Source of the DNA: Zygnema cylindricum
Lineage: Eukaryota; Streptophyta; Zygnematophyceae; Zygnematales; Zygnemataceae
Assembly: GCA_037447655.1 (NCBI GenBank)
Contig: JBBHKE010003285.1
Coordinates: 21,714 to 57,518, forward strand
Direction: 5' to 3'
DNA length: 35,805 nt
In this document: positions 1 to 9,939 of the stretch, one piece after another
Numbering within the stretch: position 1 is the stretch's first letter
How the letters are laid out: each line of letters begins with the position of its first letter
Position numbers and translations under genes: made by a program
Notes under the pieces: generated by a model
What the model was told of the DNA's origin: nothing
Database searches by the model: none
Seen by the model: only the letters and a program-made list of their open reading frames with translations

Positions 1-2873
1 GAGTAGGTCAGAGGAAAAGCTGGGAAACTGGAATTAGTCTCCATCTCATATCCATTCACAGTAGAGCGTTTCACCTGCTTTGACAAACCACAAAAAAAAA
101 AGGTGTCAAAATTTTGTTTCCAAGTCCTCATTGTAATAGATATTCTCATTTCTAGAGCAAAAAAAGTAACATCAACTTTATGTTAAGAAAGAAAAAATGC
201 TTCAAAATCCATTCTTAAAGCGTTGCGGCAGTGGGATTTTGATATATGTCACCTGGTAAACTTCTTTCGGGTGAAAATCTGGAGTTTTATTCACAGTCTT
301 TGCGTCCCAGATGGGCTTGTCCTCAATATAACTGTAAAGAACAGTCTCCAAAACAAAAGTTTGCACCATCGGACTAAACAAACCATTGTCAGGTTTCCAG
401 AAACGTCCAAGAGAGTCCTGAATAGTAGAATTAGCTCCACAAGAAATTCGGTGGAGAGTATCTGGAAAAAGGTAAAAAACAATTTCTCACTAGAGCATCC
501 TCATTGTTCAGTCCGGTTGGGTACGAATGACGACATTAGAGACGTCCATTCTAATCCAAAACCGAGGTATCATTTTTTTGGGACTTCAAGACTTGTTGAT
601 ATAACAGCGTAAGAAAGATAGATAGCAATACTATTTCACACTATTCAGTAGTCACTGTTTGTTTCACGCAATTGACAATGAAAATGGCAATCCAAAAGCT
701 TTATTAAACCTATTAACTCGGTCGTCCAGTTAATCAGTTCATCTATTTTCTGCTCTTGTAAGCCATTACAAGCTAAGGTTCCTTTTATTTTTGTTTTTTT
801 GTTTGCAATGTATCCAGCTCACCCAATACAAGCTTTTCGGAAACATTTAATCCGTAAAATTTTGACGCAACGGGAAACACCTGCAAAGAATCAATGGCAA
901 GATTATGTCTCCAACTAACCTTGCAAAAGATGCGTAGGAGAATAATGGCATAACATTATAATCTTAAACATGAGCAATAAGGACCGTCACACTGTCGACA
1001 ACACGTAAGTTATCCACACAAAGAGGTTTGTCATAATGAGCAAGAGAAAAAAAGTCAAGAAAGTCCATTCTAAGTGTATTATAATTCTCACCTCAATTCC
1101 ACTGATCATTGGGTCTCCAATTGAACCCCGACTTAAGGAGATATCGAGGGTTCCATCTGTCACTGGAACCAAAAACTCTTTTCTTTCGCCTTGCATTACT
1201 TTGGCCACATTGAAATTTTCCAGAACAACAGTTTCTTCTAAGATCACATTGAATGACCGTAAATTCACATCCCGATACAAAATTTCTGCAAAGTAGAGTC
1301 GTACCCAATAGTAGCCCTTCGCAGAAACCTGCGTTTCTATGTCTCAAATCAGTTCGATACAAATGCTTTCTTCTGGATGGAGACTTCATCAGTTCCATTG
1401 TCTACATCTTAACCTCAGGACGAAAAGAAAACATTCAGCACAATTTAATTCAATCATTTGTGATAAGTCACCAAATTGAGTCACCAGATTCGAACCCACA
1501 TTACCCGAATAGCATAAGTGGTGATTTTCCCCTCTCGGTTGTCAAAAATTCGAACACTCCGATAGACATTTCTGGAAAAAGTTTCGTTTGCATTCTCTAA
1601 TGCCACATTATTTAGAATACTAATTGTCTTCCCATGATTGTTGAGGTCGGTGTCTGCTGTCCATGTGATGTTTTGACCTTCAAAATTACTTTTGAAAGTC
1701 GGCCCACCGCAATTAATGTAGAGAGCTGAAAATTGGCAAAAACAATGCACCGCAGAACACAATTAATGTGGAATGTCAAAGCAAGATTATACTTGTTTTG
1801 TCATTGTTAATCCAAACTAAAGTTTGGTAAAAATCTCCTGGAGGGGGTGCTTTCAGCCTTCCTACAAAACAGAATCACCTAAGACGTCTTAAATAGAACT
1901 AGTTCACAAACAACGTTGACCACTCTAATGGCGGTTAAGGATATATCAACACAACCAATTGGCACCTATAATCAATCTCGGGTCAGAAATGACGGGGAAA
2001 ACAGAAAGATAAGGCCTTGACAAGAGGAGCTTATTGTAATGCAGAATAAAAAACATCAAATGTTGCGAACAATATGTAAACCAGATAGCAAACGCATGAA
2101 CCGTATTATGCCGTTACTACGAAAGTTCACCGTTCCCCGTGGTTAACTAGGACTTAATAAGAATGGGAGAATGTATCTATGCCAAATTGTGTATGCAAAA
2201 ATGCAAAAAAAACATATGTTGACGTTTGTTTCCTTTTGATTCTCTATTAGGAATTCCTTTGGTCCACAATTAAAGTCTGTGTAGGACGTACAGTCGAAAA
2301 TGAAATAATAATTATATATAAACTAAACTATATAATATAAACGGCGTAGCTCCAATCATAAACTATCAGAAAACCAACGTGCAATGTTAAGTATGATTTA
2401 AATGGTTCAATTTAGACTATAGCTATACAATTATTTACACTGCTGGTTCAAGTAGTGTCGAACATGTGATATTATGACAAAAATATGACATTGAAAATCC
2501 TACATTTACATACACATTCAAAAGCTCAAGATTGGATGTTGAATTCCTAACACGGTCAATCGGAATTCCTAGAAAGTTAAAATAATTGGGATGATGTCAT
2601 ATTCATAAACGACAAAACCAAAAACTCTACTTTTCTCAATGAAATAGAAAAAAATAAATGAACAAGTTTGAAATTTTACATATCTGGGATGTGTCTTTCA
2701 TTAATAACCAGCCAGATGCAAAGCCAAGTCAGGGTCATGATTTGAGAGAGGGAGAGGGAGAGAGAAGATGCACCTCCAAGTGTCAGGTGTAAAAGACTGA
2801 GGAAGGAAGCAACACCGACCATCCATGGCCGCCAAGGACTCCTCGTGGAGCCGCCACGTGGCATTCTTAGCAT
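1..2873 (-). CDS. Tandem malectin-domain secreted/receptor-like protein, 5' part (3' end beyond window)
   Basis: I assembled six minus-strand exons by phase: 2774-2873, 1505-1725, 1092-1328, 823-880, 253-461 and <1-74, about 299 residues so far, all with GT..AG borders. Exon 1 starts MLRMPRGG and encodes an arginine-rich n-region followed by a hydrophobic stretch, a likely signal peptide. It ends in phase 1, which exon 2 completes as Ala. Exons 2-3 (about residues 34-186) form a malectin domain: LYINCGG, TADTD, then GYYWVRLYFAEI, VLENFNV and VPVTDGTLDI. Exon 4 is a 19-residue linker. Exon 5 opens a second malectin-like domain (HRISCGA, GRFWKPD) that continues into exon 6. Tandem malectin domains after a signal peptide are known from plant receptor kinases such as CrRLK1L, which bind cell-wall or peptide ligands. 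A transmembrane segment and kinase would lie beyond the left edge, so kinase identity is not shown. Exon 1 is the least certain exon. Confidence 0.83.
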
Positions 2874-3385
2874 GAGCAGGCTCGCGGTTCTCGGCACAGC
2901 TTCACCCTGAGAACCTGTGACTGCCAATGCATCCGTACGTCCGTACTAAGCAAAACCTAAACCTAAACCATGGTGAGAAATGAGAAGAGGTATCCAGCAC
3001 AACTCCGTAGACCTACAGTAGAATCGGTACATTGCTGCAAAATTTACACCATGGGAACTGCGAACCTCCCTATTATGATAGAGACGAATGTCACACCTCA
3101 GGCTGGCCGAATTAAAGAGAGAGGACACGAGTCATTCAGCCTTTGGGCCAAAACAGATTTTGAAAGAGATACGTTCGTACTGTAGTACAGTAAAATCGTA
3201 CAAGTGTATTGTTGTACTCTTGAGACAAAATTGCAGTCGGAGTGAACAGTTGAACACAATTCCGTAAGTGGGTCGACAGCTGGCAGTCTGGCACATGCGT
3301 AGCTGAAGGGGACCGTACACTACAGTACAGTAGTCGTATTTACATTACAGTAATGTAACGTACTATTCTATTCTGAACCTTGCAA
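2874..3385. other. 5' flank of malectin gene, no gene seen
   Basis: This is the upstream flank of the malectin gene. I see no conserved coding sequence here. It contains several GTAC-rich palindromic stretches: GTACTGTAGTACAG near 3178 and a similar segment in inverted orientation near 3312-3330. These could be the ends of a small degraded inverted-repeat element, but no target duplication was found. Confidence 0.5.
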
Positions 3386-3525
3386 TTTTCGGCCCCCGGA
3401 GGCCTGGTGAGTGCGGTGAGAGGAGGCGGCGCACGCATCCACGTCGCCCCCCTTTCATTTCGTTTTGCGACGCGCCGCGCCGCGCGGCCATTTTCCCAAC
3501 CGCCCGTCTGTAAAAGTGACGGCCG
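3386..3525. other. GC-rich, CpG-dense patch
   Basis: About 140 bp of strongly GC-rich, CpG-containing sequence (GGCGGCGCACGC, GCGACGCGCCGCGCCGCGCG) lies in an otherwise AT-rich neighbourhood. A plus-strand open frame crosses it (3380-3694), but its residues (Arg/Pro/Ala-rich, then Phe-rich) follow base composition and match no family I recognise. It may be a CpG-rich promoter or an inserted fragment. Confidence 0.5.
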
Positions 3526-3692
3526 ACAAAACACGAAACATTTTACTTGCCCCCCCCCTCCCGTACTTTTTTTCCTAATTTGCGGAACATTACTTTATTT
3601 TTCGACCGTACTTCAAACGGCTCTAACGAAACATGAACGTTTTCTTAAGTCCTTCCATTTGTCTTATTTCACTGTCGTATATCAACTTAGGT

Positions 3693-4320
3693 GAGGGGGA
3701 AACGCGGGAAGAGACGGATGCCGAAGAGAGAGGGAGGAAGAGGGCGAAAGGGGGAAAGGGGAAGAGATAGAGAGGGAGAAGGCTGAAGTGGGGGCGGGGG
3801 TGGGAGAGGTGGAGAGAGAGAGAAAGGAAGATGGGCAGATCGAGTTGGAGGGAGAGAGAGAGAGAATAAGACGGGAAGAGGGGGAAAAGGGAAGCGGGGT
3901 GCGAGGGGGAAGAGAGGGGAGACGGATGCCGAAAGGGGAAAGGGAAATGAGAGCGAGGAAGAGGGCGAAAGGGGGAAAGGGGAAGAGATAGAGAGGGAGA
4001 AGGGTGAAGTGGGGGAGGGGGAGGGAGAGGTGGAGAGAGAGAGGGGAAGATGGGCAGATCGAGCTGGAGGGAGAGAGAGAGAGAATAAGAGGGGAATAGG
4101 GGGAAAAGGGAAGCGGGGTGTGAGGGGGAAGAGGGGGGAGACGGATGTCGAAGGGGGAAAGGGAAATGAGAGCGAGGAAGAGAGTGAAGGGGGGGAAGGG
4201 CAAAGAGAGGGAGGAAGAGGTTGAAGGGGGAGAGGGGAAGAGATAGAGATGGAGAAGGCGGAAGTGGGGTAGAGGGAGAGAGAGAAGGAGAGAGAGATGG
4301 GGGAGGAATAATTATAAAAA
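3693..4320. repeat. Purine-rich (GGGAGA-type) satellite with ~220-bp higher-order period
   Basis: Almost pure G/A on the plus strand. Higher-order copies are recognisable by the segment GAGGAAGAGGGCGAAAGG at 3734 and 3955 (221 bp apart), with related copies at 4173 and 4211, and by the landmark GACGGATGCCGAA near 3713 and 3920 (GACGGATGTCGAA near 4140). Long open frames occur on both strands only because the repeat lacks T on one strand. The encoded Ser/Pro/Leu or Glu/Gly/Arg strings are artefacts. Confidence 0.9.
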
Positions 4321-4325
4321 AAAAA

Positions 4326-4704
4326 GTAGGAGTGGGGAAGGTTGAAATTTGGCTCCTGGCAAGTGTCGGCGCCGAGTGGATGCCGGCGCTGGCTCGGCGC
4401 CATAGGGGCATTGAATTGACTAAGTAGAGGTGAAGAGGAGAAGAATAATTTAGGAGTGGGGGAGGGGGAAATTTTGCTCCTGGTAAGTGTCAGCGTTGAG
4501 ATGATGCCGGCGATGGCTCGGCGCCATAGAGGCACCTAGGTGGCCAAGTGGAGATGGAGTGAGGAAAAAAAAGAAAAAAAAACTGAAATTTAAAAAAAAT
4601 TAAAAAAAAAAAATTTAGGAGTTGGGAAAGGGGAATTTTGGCCCTTGGCAAGTGTCGGCGCCGAGTCGATGCCGGCGCTGGCTCGGAGCCATAGGGGCAT
4701 TGAA
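4326..4704. repeat. Three copies of a ~90-bp unit with a conserved GC-rich hairpin
   Basis: Copies lie at about 4326-4414, 4451-4535 and 4615-4704. Each starts with AGGAGTKGGG, runs through GCTCCTGGCAAGTGTC, and ends near CATAGGGGCA. The core is an inverted repeat, GGCGCCGAG ... CTCGGCGCC, with the loop containing ATGCCGGCG. The hairpins are at 4368-4401, 4492-4525 and 4657-4690. Copy 1 has a perfect 9-bp stem, copy 3 has one mismatch, and copy 2 has decayed by transitions in one arm. I do not recognise the family. Confidence 0.85.
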
Positions 4705-5000
4705 TATCGGGCGAAAAATATTCGGGAAAGAGGGGGAAATTAGGGAGACCCCTTAGTTAGCTGGTATAAGATAGAGTGTTATGGATTCATTACACTGTGT
4801 CCATAAGCTTTATTGTGACTTGTACCACCTTTGTACCACCTTAGTGGTTGCGATATAATACAAAAAAATCATTGTTGCATTCCGTTTCGTGCCGTGTAGA
4901 TTGACTTGTGTGACCTTTGCAATTGACTTTGGAAATAGAGTAAGTGTGAGCTTTTAGAAATGTAATTACACTCTAATTTCAATGCTCTAATTTCAATAAA
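4705..5000. other. Spacer, no gene seen
   Basis: AT-rich sequence between the hairpin array and the 55-bp duplication. A stretch around 4760-4870 (GGTATAAGATAGAG, GTACCACCTTTGTACCACCTTAG) resembles transcribed or LTR-like sequence. I found no second LTR, no primer-binding site and no polypurine tract that would make it a retroelement. Confidence 0.3.
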
Positions 5001-5110
5001 ATTGTATTTAATTTCCTCTTTATTTGCAGATAATGTTTATTTCCACTCTTCAAAAATTGTATTTAATTTCCTCTTTATTTGCAGATAATGTTTATTTCCA
5101 CTCTTCAAAA
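5001..5110. repeat. 55-bp perfect tandem duplication containing a 3'-splice-site-like motif
   Basis: Two nearly identical adjacent 55-bp copies (5001-5055 and 5056-5110). Each carries CTCTTTATTTGCAG followed by ATAATG, which resembles an intron 3' end. The near-perfect identity implies a recent duplication. It lies about 160 bp upstream of the decayed ORF at 5268. Confidence 0.9.
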
Positions 5111-5267
5111 AACATATGTTCAAAAAGCATCATGTTTTAGTATATATTCTCGATTTTTGTTTTCTTGTTTTGACATGTAGAGGAAATTTACCTAGAAGTG
5201 ACAAAACTCGAGATATGTAGGCCCAAAAATTTCTCGAGTTATTAAATAGCACCATTAGACACACTAT

Positions 5268-6622
5268 ATGGCAGGACCTAGCACTTCTGCACAAAGATTT
5301 CCCCGAGCACGTTTTCTTCAAGAGTTTTTTTTTTTTTACCATGTTAGAAGAATGCGGTACGGAGTGGGAAACTTTCGCCGAATTAGTACAGAGAATGTAC
5401 GATAAGAAAGACGGAAGATCCCCTTTTGCAGACATTCCAATTTTGACCGAGGTAAAAGTTGAACTCTAAGCTTTACGAGTCGGTGTCAACGCTATTCCGC
5501 CCCTGATAGGAATAATACAGGAACTCCAAAATACTGTGGAGAATTTGGGCAAAAAGTTAGAAACGTGTTTGACGATGATTAACAAGAGGCTCGTGACAGC
5601 ACAACACCAAATTCACAGAGTGGGTTCCAAAGTTGATTGCGGATTTTAGAGGATTTAGTCAAAACTTTTAAGCGCAACACCACCTTTTACGCACGACTTT
5701 ATTTTTTCTTCGCAACCTTCGTTTTCCCCTCCCTCTCATCTTTCTCCTCGCCCTCCTCCCTCGTCATATACAAGTTCAACCACTTTTTCATTTCCCCTTT
5801 TCGTACCCATGTCATCAACCGAACCAACACCTTCTCTTTCCCAACCTTCTAACTCTACCCATGGTCCCTCTCCCCCTATTGTCTCCACACCTTCTCTTTC
5901 CCAACCTTCTACCTCTACCCATGCTCCCTCTTCCCCTATTGTCTCCACACCTTCTCTTTCCCAACCTTCTACCTCTACCCATGCTCCCTCTTCCCTTATT
6001 GTCTCCTCACCTTCTCTTTCACGACATTCTACCTCTACCGATGCTCCCTCTTCCCCTATTATCTCCACACCTTCTCTTTCACGACCTTTTACCTCCACCC
6101 ATGCTCCCTCCTCCCCTATTGTCTCCACGACTTCTCACAACCCAACTTATGTTGAACTTGATCCATTTCTTATAGATTGGGCCAATTGGCAAGGATATAC
6201 CTTACAAAAGAAATGGGCCTAATGTCAACGTGGAATGTATATTCAATAAGTATCATTATGGATTGAATGGTCATCCTCCAATAAAGTTGTTAACGGGCAT
6301 AAAAGGAAGAACTAAATACACAAAAGAGGGATATTCGTATCCGATATGGGCGGAAGGAGAACACTCGAAGTGGGCCCGATGTATAAAAATTGTGCAATGT
6401 ATTGAAAAATTAATGATAGTTCCAAGGTGGAATTTGATGAAATCAATACAATTTTTAGAAAAACTTAGAATAGAGAAGTTTGATGGGAGCATGGCGGAAC
6501 TTAAAGAATCTTTAGGTATCTCTTCTGAACCGGTTTCCAAAGGTCGATGGAAGGATAGAGAATTTGAGCGAAAGTTGACCCGATACCAAAAAATAGAAGA
6601 GTTACGTGCAATCACGGCTTAA
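5268..6622 (+). pseudogene. Decayed protein gene of unknown family (possible transposon ORF)
   Basis: A broken plus-strand reading frame. It starts MAGPSTSAQ at 5268 and slips at a T13 run (5326-5338), where the frame changes. It continues from MLEECGTEW (5341) through a predicted coiled coil (about 5490-5600: ELQNTVENLGKKLE). In-frame stops occur after KVEL (5468) and near 5647. A Ser/Pro/Thr-rich part with a 20-residue repeat follows (5809-6130). After GYTLQKKW (about 6190-6219) the frame shifts once more and continues to TAA near 6622, with a basic, Trp/Tyr-containing C-terminus (AEGEHSKWARC, RWKDREFERKL). The several lesions argue for a pseudogene. The short Ser/Thr start plus coiled coil is compatible with a transposon-encoded ORF, but I recognise no retrotransposon or transposase motif. 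Confidence 0.55.
5829..6128 (+). repeat. 60-bp coding minisatellite (5 copies)
   Basis: Five direct copies of a 60-bp unit encoding about 20 residues (PSLSQPSTSTHAPSSPIVST and variants). The period is exactly 60, so the reading frame is kept through the array. The last two copies are more diverged (SRHSTSTDAP, SRPFTSTHAP). It lies inside the decayed gene at 5268-6622. Confidence 0.95.
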
Positions 6623-6694
6623 TTAGGATTTGCATGGGTTGACGTAGGAGTAACGATGTGTTAGGTAGCTAAATACAATTTTTATAATTCTTGT

Positions 6695-7120
6695 ACCAAA
6701 ACTTTGCCTAATTGTTAATATTCGTAAAAATGGGTGATTGGTCAATTGGGACTGTTGGTCGATTTCTCACTAGTTTAACCCGCAAATGGGTTGTTGTGGT
6801 GCTTCCTGTTTCATATGTGGTACGCCCCTTGAAAAACTAGGTTTGCTGTTGAAAACGTTGGTATAAACACACCTTTGTGCCTAAAACGTCGACAAAGTCA
6901 TAAAAACATTGCCCAAAAATGTAGTTTTTATGCGTATCCGTAATTTTTTACTTGTAACGCCCAGCGACCTAGGGTTACACGTTTGCAATGATCGTTGTAA
7001 CACATATCCAACCAAAACTTTGCCTAATTGTTAACATTTGTAAAAATGGGCGATTGGTCGATTAGGATTGTTGGTCGATTTCTCACTAGTTTAACCTGCA
7101 AATGGGTTATTGTGGTGCTT
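6695..7120. repeat. Two 110-bp direct repeats 316 bp apart
   Basis: 6695-6804 and 7011-7120 match closely over 110 bp. Both begin ACCAAAACTTTGCCTAATTG, contain GATTTCTCACTAGTTTAACC, and end TGTGGTGCTT. The differences I noticed are mostly transitions. They could be a local duplication or the ends of a short element. No ORF is present between them. Confidence 0.9.
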
Positions 7121-8520
7121 TATTATGCTTTTCCCAATTATATATACCATGTGATAGTCATACGTCATTATAATTACTGATGTCCCAAAAACTTGTCGTT
7201 CTAAACTCTCGTCTCAATGCACACCATTTATGGGTCTTTAGCGTTACATTTGTTTTCCAGTTTAACTATATAACCACCCACGTGCAACTCAAAATTTACA
7301 AGTAATAACCTTGTGGATTATTATTCAACCATCAACTTTGTGGTTATTATTCAACCATTTATAACCATACCCTATAAAAACTTAAACAAGTATAATAGGA
7401 ACCATCATGGAATTCATAAAACATAAAAATCACACGCTACAACTAACTCTAAACATAAACCGCAAACCCGTTGTTTTTTTTAATTAGATGATTATTACAT
7501 TGTTTATACCAACACAACATCATGCCATATGTTTTTTTAAAGAGACCAAACAAATAAAATATAGGAACAATGTTTGACTACGAATGAAGAAATGAATTTT
7601 TAAATAAGATAAGCAAGTTTAACAATTCGATTATAAAGGTGCGACGTGTGTAAAAAAATGTTTTACAACAAATTTTTTGAAATAATATTAGTAATTCAAC
7701 ATTTGTTCTTGGTAAGCACCGTTAACCCTACGAAGTGCGCGAGCCATTATAAGTAGTTTACATATTACTACTTCGTGTCGACACATAGAAAAAATGTGTA
7801 AGAATAACACACTTTAATTATAACATTTATGGATATCCACACTTTTATTATTTTTTAATAACAATATCCATGAAATGTTAACAAGCCCTCATCTTAAAGT
7901 CATAAACATGGGTTTGTACTAAACACTCGTTACTAAGGGGAACCCTATATTACTGTCAACGACAAATTATACACCCTAATAATAGTTTGGTGTAAGGAGA
8001 CGTGGGAAACTACATTCGACTATCTTAGGGTGAAGTTCCATCATACGTTTCTGTAATTGTACGGCAAACTCTACAGACCGGGTCGATTGAGTCAAAGTTC
8101 CATCACGTAGAGTTTGTAAGCCACGTGTTCTAAATTGACTAGCGCCACGCAAGCTGCAATCAGATATTAAATATCTTTCATATTTTTAGCATCGACAAAG
8201 TTAACTTCAAATCTTGACTTGCGTACCATGTACCTGCGTACGAAGTAATCACACGACAAAACTTTTATACATTTTGCAGACGCCAGTCTGTACGCCAGCT
8301 CATTTTTTAGGGTTTTAGTTTTCGAACATAACGAAAGTCTTTTGAGAGAAATAGTGTGACGAACAAAAGTTACCGAAAATAGCGTGACGAGGGAATGTTT
8401 CGAAATATCGTTTTTATTTTCGGTTGTATTTTGGAAACCGCGTGTCATGTGCAAATCTTAAGATTTTTCGTTGGTTTTCCATCATGACACGTAGCTTAAT
8501 CGTCCAGCGTGTCACGTTTT
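7121..8520. other. AT-rich region without recognisable genes
   Basis: No conserved coding sequence was seen on either strand. There is a short tandem duplication at about 7310-7362 (GTGGATTATTATTCAACCAT / GTGGTTATTATTCAACCAT). Short AAGTTCCATCA motifs occur at about 8033 and 8101 and, inverted, at about 8820, which might mark an old element, but the match outside the motif is poor. Confidence 0.5.
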
Positions 8521-8537
8521 TTTTTTTCTGTATCTGC

Positions 8538-8571
8538 CAACCCACCTCCTCGAGGTGAGGAGGTGGGTTGA
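8538..8571. repeat. Hairpin, 14-bp perfect stem
   Basis: CAACCCACCTCCTC is followed by a 5-nt spacer (GAGGT) and its exact reverse complement GAGGAGGTGGGTTG. The right arm is also the start of the adjacent 61-bp tandem repeat, so the hairpin may have formed when one copy was inverted. Confidence 0.85.
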
Positions 8572-8684
8572 CAGTTACAGAAAAAAATGAAGCGAACTCC
8601 TCGCAGATGAACATCTGATGGAGGTGGGTTGACAATTACAGAAAATAATGAAACAAACTCCTCGCAGATGAACATCCGCCGGCC
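8561..8684. repeat. 61-bp tandem repeat, two copies
   Basis: Two copies begin AGGTGGGTTGACARTTACAG at 8561 and 8622 and share CTCCTCGCAGATGAACATC. No coding role is evident. Confidence 0.85.
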
Positions 8685-9341
8685 AGTATTACCTCCAAGA
8701 CCTTCGGAGAGTATCGGCAAGATTCTCTGTAATGTAGTTTTTCGTATAAAAACAAAATAGGCGGTACGATTTGGTACGGAGGGTCGCGGATTTCTGTAAA
8801 CTACGCCACTTTTTGCTTGATGGAACTTAACCCTTATATATTATTCCTAACTTTATTTCATGATTTAATGCCAACTGAGCCGCGAGCGAATCAATTTATG
8901 ATTTAGGGACAACTGATCCGCGATCAAATAAGCGTGACGAATGAAAATTAAACTGACACGGTTATGCGACATATACCAGCTCTGGTCTACGAAAGGACTA
9001 AAATGATTTCGTTATTGTGGGAAATAATCATAGTTGCAGTACAAACAATTAACGTAAATTAAAAATCCGTATAGAGCCCACGGTCAGATTTAACGTCCCA
9101 AAAAAATAAAAAATCTTGCAAATAATTGCTAGATACCCGTCAGTATCTTGCAAAATGTTGAGCGTAACGCCTTTTTGGCTCTAAAGCTCCAATCTCACCA
9201 CTCTCACCACACGGGCAAACTTTTAACGAACGTATTCTGTACTGTAGTCTTGGGTACGGCCCCGAGCACACCCACTTTATATTGTAGGATGTCACGTGAC
9301 CATGACTTTCCTTGTAGATGTACTTTCTGTGTTTGAAAGTA
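8685..9341. other. Non-genic spacer
   Basis: I see no gene. Two adjacent related segments of about 40-48 bp occur at about 8859-8931, each with GATTTA...CAACTGA followed by CCGCGA, a degenerate duplication. Confidence 0.4.
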
Positions 9342-9384
9342 CACAGCCCACCGCTATTAGAGTAAAGCGAGTGTCTCTTTCAAC

Positions 9385-9842
9385 CATAGTTCAAAAGTAG
9401 GTGAAAGTACGCCTGTACAATATGCCTATTGTACGCAAAAAATACAATATGGCATTAAGACCCATATTGTATTGGTCGCAAAATTAAAAAAAAATAGTAA
9501 CAAGGTTGAGTTGCACATCGATCGATAGAGAATTAAACGTCATGTCTAAATTTTGAAGAACATTCGGACAAAAAATTATTTTTCTGTGAGTTTTGAGGTA
9601 TTTTTTATTTAAACCATCAGATTTGGACGATCGGACTGCCGCTGATAATAGTAGCGATCTAAGAAGATCACATGAAAAGCCCATAACACAACTTACGATA
9701 GGACTATCGTCAAATTTGGACGATCGGACGGTCGCTGATCAATGTAGTGATTTAAGAAGATCACATGAAAAGCCCATAACACAACTTACGATAATGGCAC
9801 CTACAGAAGGCCTACAATAGAAACGCCTACTTTTGAACTATG
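9385..9842. mobile_element. hAT-type MITE, copy 1 (458 bp)
   Basis: Terminal inverted repeats CATAGTTCAAAAGTAGG / CCTACTTTTGAACTATG are flanked by CTTTCAAC (9377-9384) and CTTTGAAC (9843-9850), an 8-bp target duplication with one mismatch. Eight-bp duplications are typical of hAT elements. The element is collinear with the copy at 11982-12337 but holds a 93-bp internal tandem duplication (9621-9713 and 9714-9806). It also contains an internal palindrome around ACAATATGG ... CCATATTGT. No transposase is encoded. Confidence 0.92.
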
Positions 9843-9939
9843 CTTTGAACCATAGATGTCCTATGTGCATTAAACGCACGGAATAAACAAACGAATAATA
9901 CGTACAGTACGGATCAAACAATTTTGAATATTTAAGAAA

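Noticed and set aside
1480-1510. tRNA-like T-arm (GGGTTCGAATC on minus strand)
   Set aside because: The flanking bases do not pair into a T-stem and no A-box or cloverleaf is present. It lies at an intron donor of the malectin gene.
2946-2970. Telomere-like CCTAAA repeats
   Set aside because: Only two to three CCTAAA units; the plant telomere unit CCCTAAA is not repeated.
3174-3345. Small MITE suggested by inverted GTACTGTAGT segments
   Set aside because: The motif is itself near-palindromic and GTAC-rich sequence is common here. No clear borders or target duplication.
3623-4535. Long Ser/Pro/Leu-rich minus-strand frames (up to 282 codons) in the purine satellite
   Set aside because: They exist because the repeat has almost no T on the plus strand. 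All three minus frames are similar low-complexity strings and no family is matched.
4728-4900. Possible LTR retrotransposon end
   Set aside because: No second LTR, primer-binding site, polypurine tract, gag zinc knuckle or reverse transcriptase was found in the neighbourhood.
8028-8831. Inverted AAGTTCCATCA motifs as ends of an ~800-bp element
   Set aside because: Similarity is limited to about 11 bp, with no extended inverted repeat or target duplication.
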